Assembly (NCBI RefSeq): GCF_900105185.1
Contig: NZ_FNTJ01000001.1
Span: forward strand, 124,001 to 188,000
DNA from: Pseudomonas saponiphila
GTDB lineage: Bacteria > Pseudomonadota > Gammaproteobacteria > Pseudomonadales > Pseudomonadaceae
Length of the DNA: 64,000 nt
Direction: 5' to 3'
Every line of letters begins with the position of its first letter. Position 1 is the stretch's first letter. A program made the position numbers and the translations under genes. Under the pieces are notes generated by a model that saw nothing but the letters and a program-made list of their open reading frames with translations, was not told where the DNA came from and did not search any database. Of this stretch, positions 21,047 through 30,415 are shown piece after piece.

Positions 21047-21068
21047 GTAGGAGCCGGCTTGCCGGCGA
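21047..21068. repeat. REP element (single)
   Basis: GTAGGAGCCGGCTTGCCGGC is the standard REP core of this genome. It lies between the rpoH terminator and the convergent mtgA gene. Confidence 0.85.
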
Positions 21069-21114
21069 AACCCTGGTCCAGGCCCCTCTCGAACATGTTC
21101 AAGAACCGCCCGCT

Positions 21115-21837
21115 TTACTCCGCCCAAGGCGCCTTGCGGGTTTCGTACAACCGCTTCAGATAATCAGCCTCGCCCAACAGGCTCATCTGCCGTCGAACCC
21201 AACCAGCCCGCTGCATGACATAAGTGCTGGGTCGTGCCGCGCTCCACACCCTTGGATTGGGCAGCACAGCAGCCAGCAGGCTGGCCTGCTGGCGTGACAG
21301 ATCGGCCGCGCTGACGCCGAAGTGATGGCGCGCGGCGGCTTCTGCGCCGAACACCCCTTCATCCCACTCGGCGCTGTTGAGGTAGACCTCAAGAATCCGC
21401 TGCTTGGGCCACAGCACCTCGATCAGGGCGGTGAACCAGGCTTCCAGGCCCTTGCGCAGGTAGCTGCGGCCGGACCACAGGAACAGGTTCTTCGACACTT
21501 GCTGGCTCAGGGTACTGGCCCCGCGGATCGAACCGCCACGTTCGTTGTGGGCCAGGGCCGCCTGGATTGCGTCGAGATCGAAGCCCCAGTGCTCGGGGAA
21601 TTTCTGATCCTCGCTGGCGATCACCGCCACCTTGAGGTTGTCGGAGATTTCGTCCCAGGGTTTCCAGGTGCGCTGCAGGTCGATGGGGTCGTTGTCGACC
21701 CAGGATTCGATCTTGCGCTCCACCATCAGGGCGGTGCCCGGTGGTGGCACGAAACGGAACAGCAGCACCAGCAGCACGCTGCCGACCACGAACCACATCA
21801 AGGCTTTTACAAGGCGACGAAACAGATAACGCAGCAT
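21115..21837 (-). CDS. mtgA: Monofunctional peptidoglycan glycosyltransferase
   Basis: MtgA polymerises lipid II into glycan strands. The 240-residue protein has one N-terminal membrane anchor (about residues 12-30, ALMWFVVGSVLLVLLFRFV) and a GT51 domain. That domain has the catalytic motif ASEDQKFPEHWGFD and the second motif RGASTLSQQVSKNLFLW. There is no transpeptidase domain, which defines the monofunctional class. It is convergent with rpoH. Confidence 0.95.
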   Translation of the reverse strand: MLRYLFRRLVKALMWFVVGSVLLVLLFRFVPPPGTALMVERKIESWVDNDPIDLQRTWKPWDEISDNLKVAVIASEDQKFPEHWGFDLDAIQAALAHNERGGSIRGASTLSQQVSKNLFLWSGRSYLRKGLEAWFTALIEVLWPKQRILEVYLNSAEWDEGVFGAEAAARHHFGVSAADLSRQQASLLAAVLPNPRVWSAARPSTYVMQRAGWVRRQMSLLGEADYLKRLYETRKAPWAE

Positions 21838-21911
21838 AGAGATGGCTTGGCCGAACCCGTTGAGCGCGCCATTATACAGACCCTTTGCGCTGAATCTGAC
21901 TGGAGTTCCTC

Positions 21912-22292
21912 ATGCTGCGTGGCTTCCTGATGCTGGCCGCCTTCTTCGGTTTCACCGGGGTTGCCCTCGGTGCCTTCGCCGCCCACGGCCTGAAAAACCG
22001 CCTGAGCACGGAATACCTGGCTATTTTTCATACCGGCGTGACCTATCAACTGGTTCATACCCTGGCGCTGTTCGGCGTGGCCCTGCTGGCGGCCCATGTT
22101 CCCGGGCGGCTGGTGACCTGGGCCGGCGCGGCATTCACCCTGGGCATCCTGCTGTTCTCCGGCAGCCTGTATCTGCTGACCCTGAGCGGCATCAGCAAGC
22201 TGGGCATCATCACCCCCTTCGGTGGCCTGGCCTTTCTGGTTGGCTGGTTCCTGCTGGGCCTCGCCGCCTGGCGCCTGCAAGGGGCCGGCTGA
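21912..22292 (+). CDS. DUF423 family membrane protein
   Basis: The 126-residue protein has four hydrophobic segments and the DUF423 pattern GAFAAHGLK near residues 20-28, with GGLAFLVGW at the end. It is a small inner-membrane protein of unknown function (YgdD family). It is divergent from mtgA and followed by thiS after 71 bp, in which a separate promoter is visible. Confidence 0.85.
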   Translation: MLRGFLMLAAFFGFTGVALGAFAAHGLKNRLSTEYLAIFHTGVTYQLVHTLALFGVALLAAHVPGRLVTWAGAAFTLGILLFSGSLYLLTLSGISKLGIITPFGGLAFLVGWFLLGLAAWRLQGAG

Positions 22293-22301
22293 CGCTTGTA
22301 G

Positions 22302-22331
22302 CTGACCTTTGGGTCACGATCGGGCTAGAAT
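22302..22331 (+). promoter_or_regulatory. Candidate sigma-70 promoter for thiS-thiG
   Basis: CTGACC at 22302-22307 and TAGAAT at 22326-22331 are separated by 18 bp, which fits a sigma-70 promoter. The predicted start point is about 25 bp before the thiS ATG. Confidence 0.5.
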
Positions 22332-22363
22332 GCTGGCCCCTAAAAATGATGGCGGCCTTGAGC

Positions 22364-22564
22364 ATGCGCATTCAGTTGAACGGTGAATCCTTTGAACTGC
22401 CCGACGGCTCGACCGTTGCGGCCCTGCTGACCCGTCTGGAGCTGAACGGACGGCGGATCGCGGTGGAACTCAATCTGGATATCGTTCCACGCAGCCAGCA
22501 CGCCGAAACCGCCCTCAATGAGGGCGATCAGGTGGAAGTGGTCCACGCCATCGGCGGCGGCTAG
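22364..22564 (+). CDS. thiS: Sulfur carrier protein ThiS
   Basis: ThiS carries sulfur as a C-terminal thiocarboxylate for the thiazole half of thiamine. The 66-residue protein has the ubiquitin-like pattern LNGESFELPDGSTVAALL and ends in the required Gly-Gly (AIGGG). Two ATG codons lie 15-18 bases upstream; ATG 22364 gives the family length. thiG follows 161 bp later. No TPP-riboswitch-like structure was recognised before it. Confidence 0.93.
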   Translation: MRIQLNGESFELPDGSTVAALLTRLELNGRRIAVELNLDIVPRSQHAETALNEGDQVEVVHAIGGG

Positions 22565-22725
22565 TCGCCGGCATCAACCGCGCTGCCACTTGTCCGCGCA
22601 GCGCCCGGGCCCGGCTGTTGGCCCGCTCCATGGAAGACGTCTTCAGCGGCCCCGGAACGAGGGCTCCAGGGCCTCGGGCCTGATAGAGAATTCTGCAAGA
22701 ACCTCACCCCAACAGAGGATTTCCG

Positions 22726-23520
22726 ATGAGCAACGTTCGTAGTGACAAGCCTTTCGTCCTGGCCGGTCGGACGTACCAGTCGCGTTTGCTGGTAGGCACC
22801 GGCAAGTACCGCGACATGGAAGAAACCCGCCTGGCCATCGAGGCCTCGGGTGCCGAGATCGTCACCGTCGCCGTGCGCCGGACCAATATCGGCCAGAACC
22901 CGGGCGAACCGAACCTGCTGGATATCCTGCCGCCGGATCGCTACACCATCCTGCCCAACACCGCCGGTTGCTACGACGCGGTGGAAGCCGTGCGCACCTG
23001 CCGCCTGGCCCGTGAGCTGCTCGATGGCCACAACCTGGTGAAGCTGGAAGTCCTGGCCGACCAGAAGACCCTGTTCCCCAACGTGCTGGAAACCCTCAAG
23101 GCCGCCGAAGTGCTGGTCAAGGAAGGGTTCGACGTCATGGTCTACACCAGCGACGACCCGATCATCGCCCGTCAGCTGGCGGAAATGGGTTGCATCGCGG
23201 TCATGCCGCTGGCTGGCTTGATCGGCACCGGGCTGGGGATCTGCAACCCGTACAACCTGCAGATCATCCTTGAAGAAGCCAAGGTTCCGGTGCTGGTGGA
23301 TGCCGGTGTCGGCACCGCTTCCGATGCCACCATCGCCATGGAGCTGGGCTGTGAAGCGGTACTGATGAACTCCGCCATCGCCCATGCGCAGCAGCCGGTG
23401 ATGATGGCCGAAGCCATGAAACACGCGATTGTCGCGGGCCGCCTGGCGTACCTCGCCGGTCGCATGCCGAAGAAACTCTATGCCAGCGCCTCTTCGCCGC
23501 TGGATGGTCTGATCAAGTAA
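22726..23520 (+). CDS. thiG: Thiazole synthase
   Basis: ThiG condenses deoxyxylulose phosphate, dehydroglycine and ThiS-thiocarboxylate into thiazole phosphate. The 264-residue TIM-barrel protein has [10 protein letters not shown] at the start, the Schiff-base lysine in NLVKLEVL at about residue 106, and the phosphate-binding [13 protein letters not shown]. It is downstream of its partner thiS, and trmB follows within 10 bp. Confidence 0.96.
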
Positions 23521-23529
23521 GAGCCATTG

Positions 23530-24255
23530 ATGACTGAATCAAACGACACGCCAATCCAGCCGGAAACCGGCGACGAGCGCCAACACCGCCGCATCAAGAG
23601 TTTCGTGATGCGCGCCGGGCGCATGACCGAAGGCCAGCAGCGCGGCCTGGAGCAGGGCGCGCCGCTGTACGTGCTGCCCCTGGCTGACGCCCCGGTGGAC
23701 TACGACCAGGTATTCGGCCGCTCGGCGCCGCGCTCCCTGGAGATCGGCTTCGGCATGGGCCATTCGCTGCTGGAAATGGCCGCGGCGGCCCCGGAGCAGG
23801 ACTTCATCGGCGTGGAGGTTCACCGTCCGGGTGTCGGCGCGCTGCTCAATGGCGTGCTGACCCAGGGCCTGACCAACCTGCGGGTCTACGATTGCGACGC
23901 GATTGAAGTGCTCAACCGCTGCATCGCCGACAACAGCCTGGACCGGCTGATGCTGTTCTTCCCCGATCCATGGCACAAGAGCCGTCACCACAAGCGTCGT
24001 ATCGTCCAGGCCTCGTTCGCCGAGCTGGTGCGCAGCAAGCTCAAGGTCGGCGGCATTCTGCACATGGCCACCGACTGGGAGCCCTATGCCGAATACATGC
24101 TGGAAGTGATGAACGTGGCCCCGGGTTATCGCAACCTGGCCGAGGACGGCAAATGCGTGCCGCGCCCGGCCGAACGCCCGATCACCAAGTTCGAGCGTCG
24201 CGGCGAGCGCCTGGGCCACGGCGTGTGGGATCTGAAGTTCGAAAAGCTCAACTGA
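23530..24255 (+). CDS. trmB: tRNA (guanine-N7-)-methyltransferase
   Basis: TrmB makes m7G46 in tRNA using SAM. The 241-residue protein has RSFV-type basic N-terminus ([11 protein letters not shown]), the SAM motif [15 protein letters not shown], and the family hallmark [18 protein letters not shown] 23527 directly before the ATG is in frame but unnecessary. It is 10 bp after thiG, so it is probably co-transcribed with thiamine genes, an arrangement also seen in P. aeruginosa. Confidence 0.95.
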   Translation: MTESNDTPIQPETGDERQHRRIKSFVMRAGRMTEGQQRGLEQGAPLYVLPLADAPVDYDQVFGRSAPRSLEIGFGMGHSLLEMAAAAPEQDFIGVEVHRPGVGALLNGVLTQGLTNLRVYDCDAIEVLNRCIADNSLDRLMLFFPDPWHKSRHHKRRIVQASFAELVRSKLKVGGILHMATDWEPYAEYMLEVMNVAPGYRNLAEDGKCVPRPAERPITKFERRGERLGHGVWDLKFEKLN

Positions 24256-24274
24256 GTCCCGCGGACCCGCTGCC

Positions 24275-24341
24275 GTAGGAGCTGGCTTGCCAGCGAAGAG
24301 GCCGGTAAGTAGGCCTTCGCCAGCCAGCTGGCTCCTACAGG
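24275..24341. repeat. Inverted REP pair (REPIN)
   Basis: Two REP hairpins in opposite orientation, at 24275-24300 and 24315-24341, form a doublet between convergent trmB and kptA. This copy carries GCTGGCTTGCCAGC instead of GCCGGC. The kptA stop codon (24335-24337) lies inside the second hairpin. Confidence 0.88.
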
Positions 24342-24883
24342 GCTTGGATGAAATCGACCGGCACCTGGTCGGTCAGCCACACCCCATTCTCTGCCTGATA
24401 GAACTTGAAGCCCTGGGCCTGCATGGCCTGGGCGTCGATCTGCAGGATCACCACCTGGCCGTAACGCTGGCCCACGGCCCGGGCGGTGTCGATTTCCCGG
24501 GACAGGTGCACGTGGTGCCGTGAACCCGGGATCAGTCCCTTCTCATTGATCGAGTCCATGAAGCGCGTGGCGGTGCCGTGGTAGAGGATGGCGGGCGGTT
24601 GCTGCGCCTCCAGCTGCAAGTGCACGGCCTTGTTGGAATGCCCCTGGACGGCGCGGATGCGCTGGCCGTCGGCCGAGAGGGCAAAGCGTTTCTTGTCGTT
24701 GCCTTCCACGACCTGCTCGATCAGTTCCCGACTCAGTTTTCGGCCGCCCTTGGCGGCGCCGCTGACCAGCGCGTCGATATCGCCCCAGCCTTCGCTGTCC
24801 AGCTCAAGACCGATGGCCTGAGGTTCGTGGCGCAGCACGTAGCTGAGGAACTTGCTGGTGTCCTCGATGATTTTCTTGCTCAT
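24335..24883 (-). CDS. kptA: RNA 2'-phosphotransferase, KptA/Tpt1 family
   Basis: KptA removes an internal 2'-phosphate from RNA by transfer to NAD+, giving ADP-ribose 1'',2''-cyclic phosphate. The 182-residue protein has the N-terminal KFLSYVLRHEP motif, RIRAVQGHS, LYHGTATRF and GSRHHVHLS, which supply the conserved Arg-His-Arg-Arg set. Bacteria lack the yeast tRNA-splicing substrate, so its natural target is unclear; it may act on damaged or toxin-modified RNA. The last codons and stop lie within a REP element. Confidence 0.92.
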   Translation of the reverse strand: MSKKIIEDTSKFLSYVLRHEPQAIGLELDSEGWGDIDALVSGAAKGGRKLSRELIEQVVEGNDKKRFALSADGQRIRAVQGHSNKAVHLQLEAQQPPAILYHGTATRFMDSINEKGLIPGSRHHVHLSREIDTARAVGQRYGQVVILQIDAQAMQAQGFKFYQAENGVWLTDQVPVDFIQAL

Positions 24884-24919
24884 GTTCTTCCTTGATAACG
24901 GGGGCGGCCGTCAGTTAGC

Positions 24920-24976
24920 GTTCGCCGGCAAGCCGGCTCCTACGGGTGGTGGCAGGAGCCGGCTTGCCGGCGAAGG
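24920..24976. repeat. Inverted REP pair (REPIN)
   Basis: Hairpins at 24920-24946 and 24951-24976 are near-perfect inverted copies of the REP core with a very short spacer. They lie between kptA and the DUF3392 gene, both on the minus strand. Confidence 0.9.
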
Positions 24977-24987
24977 GGCTATAGAGG

Positions 24988-25311
24988 TCAGCGGCGGTCG
25001 GCGACCACGCCAATCAGCACCAGCACCACCAGCAGCACCGGCGCCAGGCTGTAGTTGTTGAACTGGCTCAGGCCACGGACGATCCACGGCGTGGCATAGA
25101 TCAGCGCCAGGCCGCTGCCGACCATGCACAGCAGGGCCATCAGCGGCACGCGCAGGGCGCCGGCGATGCCGCCCAGACGCTGCTCGACCCAGCCCTTGAT
25201 GTCCGCGCCGAACAGCACCAGCAGGCAGCCCACCAGCGCCAGGGCAATTTCCGAGAGGTTGCTGCGACTCCAGCGGGACACGGTGGCAAGCAGGTCGAGT
25301 ACCAGATCCAT
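24988..25311 (-). CDS. DUF3392 family membrane protein
   Basis: The 107-residue protein has three hydrophobic segments (about residues 20-40, 52-75 and 85-104) and an amphipathic N-terminus. It matches what I recall of the DUF3392 family of small inner-membrane proteins in gamma-proteobacteria. Function is unknown. It follows hemW by 9 bp and is likely the last gene of that operon. Confidence 0.75.
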   Translation of the reverse strand: MDLVLDLLATVSRWSRSNLSEIALALVGCLLVLFGADIKGWVEQRLGGIAGALRVPLMALLCMVGSGLALIYATPWIVRGLSQFNNYSLAPVLLVVLVLIGVVADRR

Positions 25312-25320
25312 GTGATTTCC

Positions 25321-26523
25321 TTAGATCAGAAAGTATTGCAGCAGGTCATTGAGGAAGAGTTGCCCACGGGCCGTGGCCGCCAGGCGTGACGGTTCGACCT
25401 GCAGCAAGCCGCTTTGTTCGGCCTGGCGCCGACCTTCGGCAAGGCTGGCCAGGTCCAGGCCGGTGCGCTCGGCGAACAGCGCGGCGTCGACGCCGTCGGT
25501 GAGGCGCAGGGCGTTCATCAGAAACTCGAACGGCAGCTCGTCGTTGCCCAGGGTCTTTTCCCCGGCCTTGAATGGCTTGGCCGGGTTCAGGTAGTCCTTG
25601 GGCAGGCGGGTCTTCCAGGTGCGCTGGATGCGCCCGTCCGGGTGGCTGAGCTTGCCGTGGGCACCGGCGCCGATGCCGATGAAGTCGCCGAAGCTCCAGT
25701 AGTTCAGGTTGTGCCGCGCCGCGCGGCCGGGCTGGGCGTAGGCCGAGACTTCGTACTGGGCGTAGCCATGCTCGGCCAGCAGGGCCTGGCCGGCTTCCTG
25801 GATATCCCACAGGGTGTCGTCTTCCGGCAGCACCGGCGGCTGGTTCCAGAACACCGTATTGGGTTCCAGGGTCAGCTGATACCAGGATAGGTGGGTCGGC
25901 TTCATCGCAATGGCCTGGCGCAGGTCGCTCAGGGCATCGTCCAGGGACTGGTCCGGCAAGCCGTGCATCAGGTCCAGGTTGAAGTTGTCGAACCCGGCCT
26001 GGCGCGCCATGCCGGCGGCGCGTACCGCTTCGTCACCGTTGTGGATGCGACCCAGGGCCTTGAGTTTCTGTTCCTGGAAGCTCTGGATGCCGATGGACAG
26101 GCGGTTGATCCCCAGGGCGCGGTAGGCGGTGAACTTCTCCTGCTCGAAGGTCCCGGGATTGGCTTCCAGGGTGATCTCGATGTCGCTGGCGAAGGGGATG
26201 CGCTGTTCCACGCCCTCAAGCAGCCGGCCCAGGGCCTGGGCGCTGAACAGGCTCGGGGTACCGCCACCGAAGAAGATCGAACTCAGCTGTCGGCCATAGA
26301 CCGCGTGCAGCTCCAGGTCGAGGTCGGCCAGCAGGGCGTCGACGTACTCTTCTTCCGGCAACGTCGGGCTGGCAGCGTGGGAGTTGAAATCGCAATAAGG
26401 GCATTTGCGTACACACCACGGGATGTGGATGTACAGCGCCAGGGGCGGCAACTGGGGCAGCGCCGCCCGAGGCGTTGGCGCGCCGCCGAGAATCAGCGGC
26501 GACGCAGAAGGGTCATGACTCAT
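25321..26523 (-). CDS. hemW: Radical SAM heme chaperone HemW
   Basis: The 400-residue protein has the radical SAM cluster motif [13 protein letters not shown] (Cx3Cx2C) at about residues 36-48, followed by [10 protein letters not shown] and [12 protein letters not shown]. HemW binds heme and delivers it to hemoproteins; it is often mis-annotated as coproporphyrinogen oxidase HemN. HemN itself carries a further conserved cysteine directly after the cluster (CxxCxC), which is Asn here. Its start overlaps the rdgB stop by 4 bp. Confidence 0.94.
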   Translation of the reverse strand: MSHDPSASPLILGGAPTPRAALPQLPPLALYIHIPWCVRKCPYCDFNSHAASPTLPEEEYVDALLADLDLELHAVYGRQLSSIFFGGGTPSLFSAQALGRLLEGVEQRIPFASDIEITLEANPGTFEQEKFTAYRALGINRLSIGIQSFQEQKLKALGRIHNGDEAVRAAGMARQAGFDNFNLDLMHGLPDQSLDDALSDLRQAIAMKPTHLSWYQLTLEPNTVFWNQPPVLPEDDTLWDIQEAGQALLAEHGYAQYEVSAYAQPGRAARHNLNYWSFGDFIGIGAGAHGKLSHPDGRIQRTWKTRLPKDYLNPAKPFKAGEKTLGNDELPFEFLMNALRLTDGVDAALFAERTGLDLASLAEGRRQAEQSGLLQVEPSRLAATARGQLFLNDLLQYFLI

Positions 26524-27113
26524 TGCAGGCCCAGGCGTTGCCGCAGAATGGCCATGGCGCGAGCGCGGTGGCTGAGCTGGTTTTTCTCCACCGGGCCCAG
26601 CTCGGCGCTGGAGCAGTCACGTTCCGGCACCCAGAACAGCGGGTCGTAGCCGAAGCCGTGCTCGCCGCTGGCAGCCGTGAGGATGCGCCCGTGCCACAGG
26701 CCTTCGCAGAGGATCGGCAACGGATCGTCGGCGTGCCGCACCAGGGCCAGAACGCAGACGAACTGCGCGCCGCGCTGAGCTTCAGGGACGTCTTTCAGGG
26801 CTTCCAGCAACTTGGCATTGTTCGCCGCGTCGCCCTGGCCGTCGGCATAGCGCGCCGAGTAGATGCCCGGCGCGCCGCCAAGGAAGTCCACCGCCAGGCC
26901 GGAGTCGTCGGCCAGTGCCGGCAGGCCGGAAATGCGCGCGGCGTTGCGTGCCTTGAGGATGGCGTTTTCGACGAACGACAGGCCGGTTTCCTCGGGCTCG
27001 ACGCTGCTGAACTCGCCGATCGAGCGCAGTTGCACCGAGGCGCCGAGCATGGCCTGGAGTTCTTTGAGTTTGCCGGCGTTGTGGCTGGCCAGTACGAGTT
27101 GCGTAAGGTTCAT
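26520..27113 (-). CDS. rdgB: dITP/XTP pyrophosphatase
   Basis: RdgB hydrolyses non-canonical purine triphosphates (dITP, XTP) to monophosphates and cleans the nucleotide pool. The 197-residue protein has [14 protein letters not shown] at its start, [24 protein letters not shown] in the middle, and [10 protein letters not shown] near the end. It overlaps hemW by 4 bp and the DUF4426 gene by 1 bp. Confidence 0.96.
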   Translation of the reverse strand: MNLTQLVLASHNAGKLKELQAMLGASVQLRSIGEFSSVEPEETGLSFVENAILKARNAARISGLPALADDSGLAVDFLGGAPGIYSARYADGQGDAANNAKLLEALKDVPEAQRGAQFVCVLALVRHADDPLPILCEGLWHGRILTAASGEHGFGYDPLFWVPERDCSSAELGPVEKNQLSHRARAMAILRQRLGLQ

Positions 27114-27547
27114 TATTCGCCCGGGAATAGCTCTTGGTTGAAGCTGAAGCTGTTGGTGTCACCACCCGTTTGCACGGTGATGCTGAAGGTACGGGTTTCC
27201 TGCTGCTCCACCGGGAACTGGGCGATGTAGTAGATCGCGCCTTGCTCGGTAATCTGGCGGAACTTCAGCGGGATGCTCTTGCTGGTCAGGTCCTTGACCG
27301 TGCCGCTGACCTGGCCGACCAGCGGCTTGCCATCCTTGATCAGCGAAACGTTGATCACGCCCTGGTTCTTGCTGCGAACCAGCTCCGCCGCCCTGGCGAT
27401 GTCTGGCTGCAGGTAGGTGGAGTTGAAGGTGTTGTAGTGCACGGTGATGTCACCGAACACTTCCTTGCGTTCACCCTTGATCGTGTCCGCCGCCAGGGCG
27501 CTTACGCTCAGGCAGGCAGCCAATAGAAATGTCACCAGACGTCCCAT
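27113..27547 (-). CDS. DUF4426 family secreted protein
   Basis: The 144-residue protein has a clear signal peptide (residues 1-19, [16 protein letters not shown]) and a beta-rich mature domain with [16 protein letters not shown]. It should be periplasmic. DUF4426 has no established function but is regularly found in the metX-metW-rdgB-hemW neighbourhood, as here, where it lies 26 bp after metW and overlaps rdgB. Confidence 0.85.
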   Translation of the reverse strand: MGRLVTFLLAACLSVSALAADTIKGERKEVFGDITVHYNTFNSTYLQPDIARAAELVRSKNQGVINVSLIKDGKPLVGQVSGTVKDLTSKSIPLKFRQITEQGAIYYIAQFPVEQQETRTFSITVQTGGDTNSFSFNQELFPGE

Positions 27548-27573
27548 GATGGTTCTCCTCGATGCAACGTGGT

Positions 27574-28194
27574 TTATACCGCGACTTTGTGCTCTTGCAG
27601 GCCGGGACTGCTGACGCGGTAGATGCCGATCTCTCCCAACAGATTAGGCCATAGCTTACTGGCCCACCCGTGGCGGTGTTGTTGATCGACGGCAAGGCGG
27701 TTGATCACCCGGGCCTGGCGCTCGCGGCACAGCTCCTCGAAGTCCTCGAAGGTGCAGAAGTGGATGTTCGGCGTGTTGTACCAGGTGTACGGCAGGAACT
27801 CCGAGACCGGCATCCGGCCCTTGCTGGCCAGGTACCAGCGGCAGCGCCAGTGACCGAAGTTGGGGAAGGTGATGATGCATTGGCGACCGACCCGAAGCAT
27901 CTCGTCGAGAATCTTGTCCGGGTAGTGCACGGCTTGCAGGGCCTGGGTCATGACCACGATGTCGAAGCTGTTGCTGGCGAAGTTGCCCAGGCCCTTGTCC
28001 AGGTCCTGTTCGATCACGTTGATGCCCTTGGCCACGCACTGGGCAATGTTGTCCGGGTCGTTTTCCAGGCCGTAGCCGGTGACTTGCTTGTGTTCCTGCA
28101 GCCAGCTCAGCAGCTCGCCGTTACCGCAGCCCAGGTCGAGGACGCGGCTGCCGGCGGGGATCCATTCCTGGATGATTTCCAGATCGGCTCTCAT
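27574..28194 (-). CDS. metW: Methionine biosynthesis protein MetW
   Basis: MetW is a methyltransferase-like protein needed with MetX for homoserine acylation in Pseudomonas. The 206-residue protein has the SAM-like loop VLDLGCGNGELLSWL, then VIEQDLDKGL and the family stretch ITFPNFGHWRCRWYL. It follows metX by only 7 bp, so both are probably coupled and act in the same step. Confidence 0.95.
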   Translation of the reverse strand: MRADLEIIQEWIPAGSRVLDLGCGNGELLSWLQEHKQVTGYGLENDPDNIAQCVAKGINVIEQDLDKGLGNFASNSFDIVVMTQALQAVHYPDKILDEMLRVGRQCIITFPNFGHWRCRWYLASKGRMPVSEFLPYTWYNTPNIHFCTFEDFEELCRERQARVINRLAVDQQHRHGWASKLWPNLLGEIGIYRVSSPGLQEHKVAV

Positions 28195-28201
28195 CGTGTC
28201 C

Positions 28202-29341
28202 TCACAGCGTTATGCGGTTCATGTAGTGACTAAAGGCCTGCAAGTAGCGCGGGATCGGGATCAGGAAGGCGTCGTGCCCCTGGGGTGCGTCGATCTCCAG
28301 GTAGCAGACGTCCTTGCGTGCGGCCATCAGCGCGTCAACCAGCTCCCGGGAGCGGGCCGGGGAGAAGCGCCAGTCGGTGGTGAAGGACATCACGCAGAAC
28401 TTGGCGCTGGCGTTGGCGAAGGTCTTGGCCAGGTCGTCGTCGAAGTTCGCCGCCGGGTCGAAATAGTCCAGGGCCTTGGTCATCAGCAGGTAGGTGTTGG
28501 CGTCGAACCGCCCGGAGAATTCCTCGCCCTGATAGCGCAGGTAGCTTTCCACCTGGAACTCGACGCTGTGGAAGTCGTAGTTGAGCTTCTCGCTCTTGAG
28601 GCCGCGGCCGAATTTCTCGCCCATGGAGTCGTCGGACAGGTAGGTGATGTGCCCCACCATCCGCGCCAGCATCAGGCCGCGCTTGGGGATCACGCCCTGT
28701 TCCTGGAACGAGCCGCCGTGGAATTCCGGGTCGGTGAGGATCGCCTGGCGCGCCACTTCGTTGAAGGCGATGTTCTGCGCCGAGAGCTTGGGCGCCGAGG
28801 CGATGGCCAGGCAGTGCCGTACCCGGTCCGGGTAGGTGATGGTCCATTGCAGGGCCTGCATGCCACCCAGGCTGCCGCCGATCACCGCCGCCCACTGGCC
28901 GATGCCCAGGCGGTCCGCCAGGCGTGCCTGGCTGTGCACCCAGTCTTCCACGGTCAAGACCGGGAAGTCGGCGCCGAACGGCTTGCCGGTGTCCGGATTG
29001 ATGCTGCTGGGGCCGGTAGAGCCGTTGCAGCCGCCGAGGTTGTTGAGGCTGACCACGAAGAACTTGTTGGTGTCGATCGGCTTGCCCGGGCCGATGCAGC
29101 TGTCCCACCAGCCGGGCTTGCGGTCATCAACGCTGTGGTAGCCGGCAGCGTGATGATGGCCGGACAGGGCGTGGCAGATCAGCACCGCGTTGCTGGCGCT
29201 GGCGTTGAGCTGTCCATAGGTTTCATAGATCAGGTCGTAGGCTGGCAGCGAGCGCCCGCAGGCCAGGGCCAGGGGTTCGCTGAAGTGGGCCAGTTGCGGT
29301 GTGACCAGACCAACAGAATCGGGGGGAAAGGCAGTTGGCAT
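28202..29341 (-). CDS. metX: Homoserine O-acyltransferase MetX
   Basis: MetX acylates L-homoserine, the first committed step of methionine synthesis. The 379-residue alpha/beta hydrolase-fold protein has the nucleophile motif [12 protein letters not shown], with Ser at about residue 155, the LTPKxAQ-like start [12 protein letters not shown], and the catalytic His in GHDAFLI. Pseudomonas MetX enzymes generally use succinyl-CoA, but donor specificity is not decided here. It is the first gene of the metX-metW-DUF4426-rdgB-hemW run. Confidence 0.95.
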   Translation of the reverse strand: MPTAFPPDSVGLVTPQLAHFSEPLALACGRSLPAYDLIYETYGQLNASASNAVLICHALSGHHHAAGYHSVDDRKPGWWDSCIGPGKPIDTNKFFVVSLNNLGGCNGSTGPSSINPDTGKPFGADFPVLTVEDWVHSQARLADRLGIGQWAAVIGGSLGGMQALQWTITYPDRVRHCLAIASAPKLSAQNIAFNEVARQAILTDPEFHGGSFQEQGVIPKRGLMLARMVGHITYLSDDSMGEKFGRGLKSEKLNYDFHSVEFQVESYLRYQGEEFSGRFDANTYLLMTKALDYFDPAANFDDDLAKTFANASAKFCVMSFTTDWRFSPARSRELVDALMAARKDVCYLEIDAPQGHDAFLIPIPRYLQAFSHYMNRITL

Positions 29342-29448
29342 CGATCCTGCTCTCGTTCAAATGAGGCGTAAGTCTAAAGACCGCTGTCTCCAGCGGCAAG
29401 CAAAGCCCGGGGCTGTGTTTCGTCGGGGGAAATGGCGGGGGAGCTTGG

Positions 29449-29504
29449 TTGGCAAGCCCGCTCCTACGGCGGACATGGGGCGTAGGAGCCGGCTTGCCGG
29501 CGAA
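29449..29504. repeat. Inverted REP pair (REPIN), one arm degenerate
   Basis: A degenerate arm (GGCAAGCCCGCTCCTAC) at about 29449-29469 and a good arm (GTAGGAGCCGGCTTGCCGGC) at 29482-29504 lie between the DUF167 gene and metX. The element touches the DUF167 stop codon. Confidence 0.8.
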
Positions 29505-29798
29505 TCAGGAGGGGCGGGCCAGTCCGGGCAGGTCCGGCAGTTTTTTTGGCGCTTGCAGGCGCACCCGTTTCTGCCGGTTCAACTCGCCGCTGACCAGGCT
29601 CACATGGCTCTTGGGGATACCGAAAGCCTTGGCCAGGAACGCCATCAGGTGCGCATTGGCCTTGCCTTCCACGGGCGGCGCGGTGAGGCGGATTTTCAGG
29701 CGCTCCCCATGCAGGCCAGCGAACTCGTCGCTGCTGGCCTTGGGTTGCAGGTGGCAATCGAGGATCAGATCCTCACCGTCCCAGCGGAAATAGCTCAC
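29505..29798 (-). CDS. yggU: DUF167 (YggU) family protein
   Basis: The 97-residue protein has the family pattern LHLQPKAS-type strand (CHLQPKASSDEFAGLHG) and the conserved APPVEGKANAHLMAFLAKAFGIPKSHVSLVSGE. It is a small cytoplasmic protein of unknown function. It follows yggT by 16 bp and belongs to the yggS-proC-yggT-yggU group, which is conserved in proteobacteria. Confidence 0.9.
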   Translation of the reverse strand: MSYFRWDGEDLILDCHLQPKASSDEFAGLHGERLKIRLTAPPVEGKANAHLMAFLAKAFGIPKSHVSLVSGELNRQKRVRLQAPKKLPDLPGLARPS

Positions 29799-29814
29799 GC
29801 AGACAGTCCGCCGG

Positions 29815-30405
29815 TCAGATCAGCAGGCGTAGGATGTCCGGCATCATGGTCATGGCCGCCAGGTTGTTGATCACCAGCATGTCCAGCAGCTTGAGCACCA
29901 TGAAGGCCAGGATCGGCGAGATATCCAGGCCGCCCATGCTCGGCAGGATGCGGCGGAACGGCGCCAGGGCCGGCTCGCAGATCTGGTTCACCAGCTCGGC
30001 GCCGGGGTTGTGGCTGCCAGGTGCGACCCAGGACAGGATCACGCTGATGATCAGGGCGAAGAAGAAGATCTTCAGGAACAGCGCGGTCACGCCGATGATC
30101 GACCAGATCAGCAGTTGCAGCGGGTTGCCGGTGGTGCCGTAGGTCAGCAGCAGGGTCAGGGCCATCAGCGCCAGCTGCACCAGGATCGCCAGCAGCAGTG
30201 AAGACATGTCCAGGCCGCCGATGCTCGGGATGACCCGGCGCATCGGCTTGAGCAGTGGCTGGGTGGCCCGCACGATGAACTGGCACAGCGGGTTGTAGAA
30301 GTTGGCGCGCACCAGTTGCAGGACGAAACGCATCAGCACGATCAGCAGGTACAGGCTGCCCAGGGTTTGCAGCACGTACACCGCGGCGGTGTTCAATCCA
30401 ATCAT
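29815..30405 (-). CDS. yggT: YggT family membrane protein
   Basis: The 196-residue protein contains two YGGT repeats, each with two hydrophobic segments and an FYNPLCQFIVRATQPLLKPMRR-like amphipathic stretch (second copy LVNQICEPALAPFRRILP). Relatives are linked to osmotic tolerance and membrane organisation. Two adjacent ATGs occur; AAGGAG lies better for ATG 30405. It is 10 bp after proC. Confidence 0.9.
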   Translation of the reverse strand: MIGLNTAAVYVLQTLGSLYLLIVLMRFVLQLVRANFYNPLCQFIVRATQPLLKPMRRVIPSIGGLDMSSLLLAILVQLALMALTLLLTYGTTGNPLQLLIWSIIGVTALFLKIFFFALIISVILSWVAPGSHNPGAELVNQICEPALAPFRRILPSMGGLDISPILAFMVLKLLDMLVINNLAAMTMMPDILRLLI

Positions 30406-30415
30406 CATTGGCTCC

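Noticed and set aside
22293..22363. TPP riboswitch before thiS
   Set aside because: The gap is only 71 bp and shows no thi-box-like conserved sequence; a simple sigma-70 promoter explains it.
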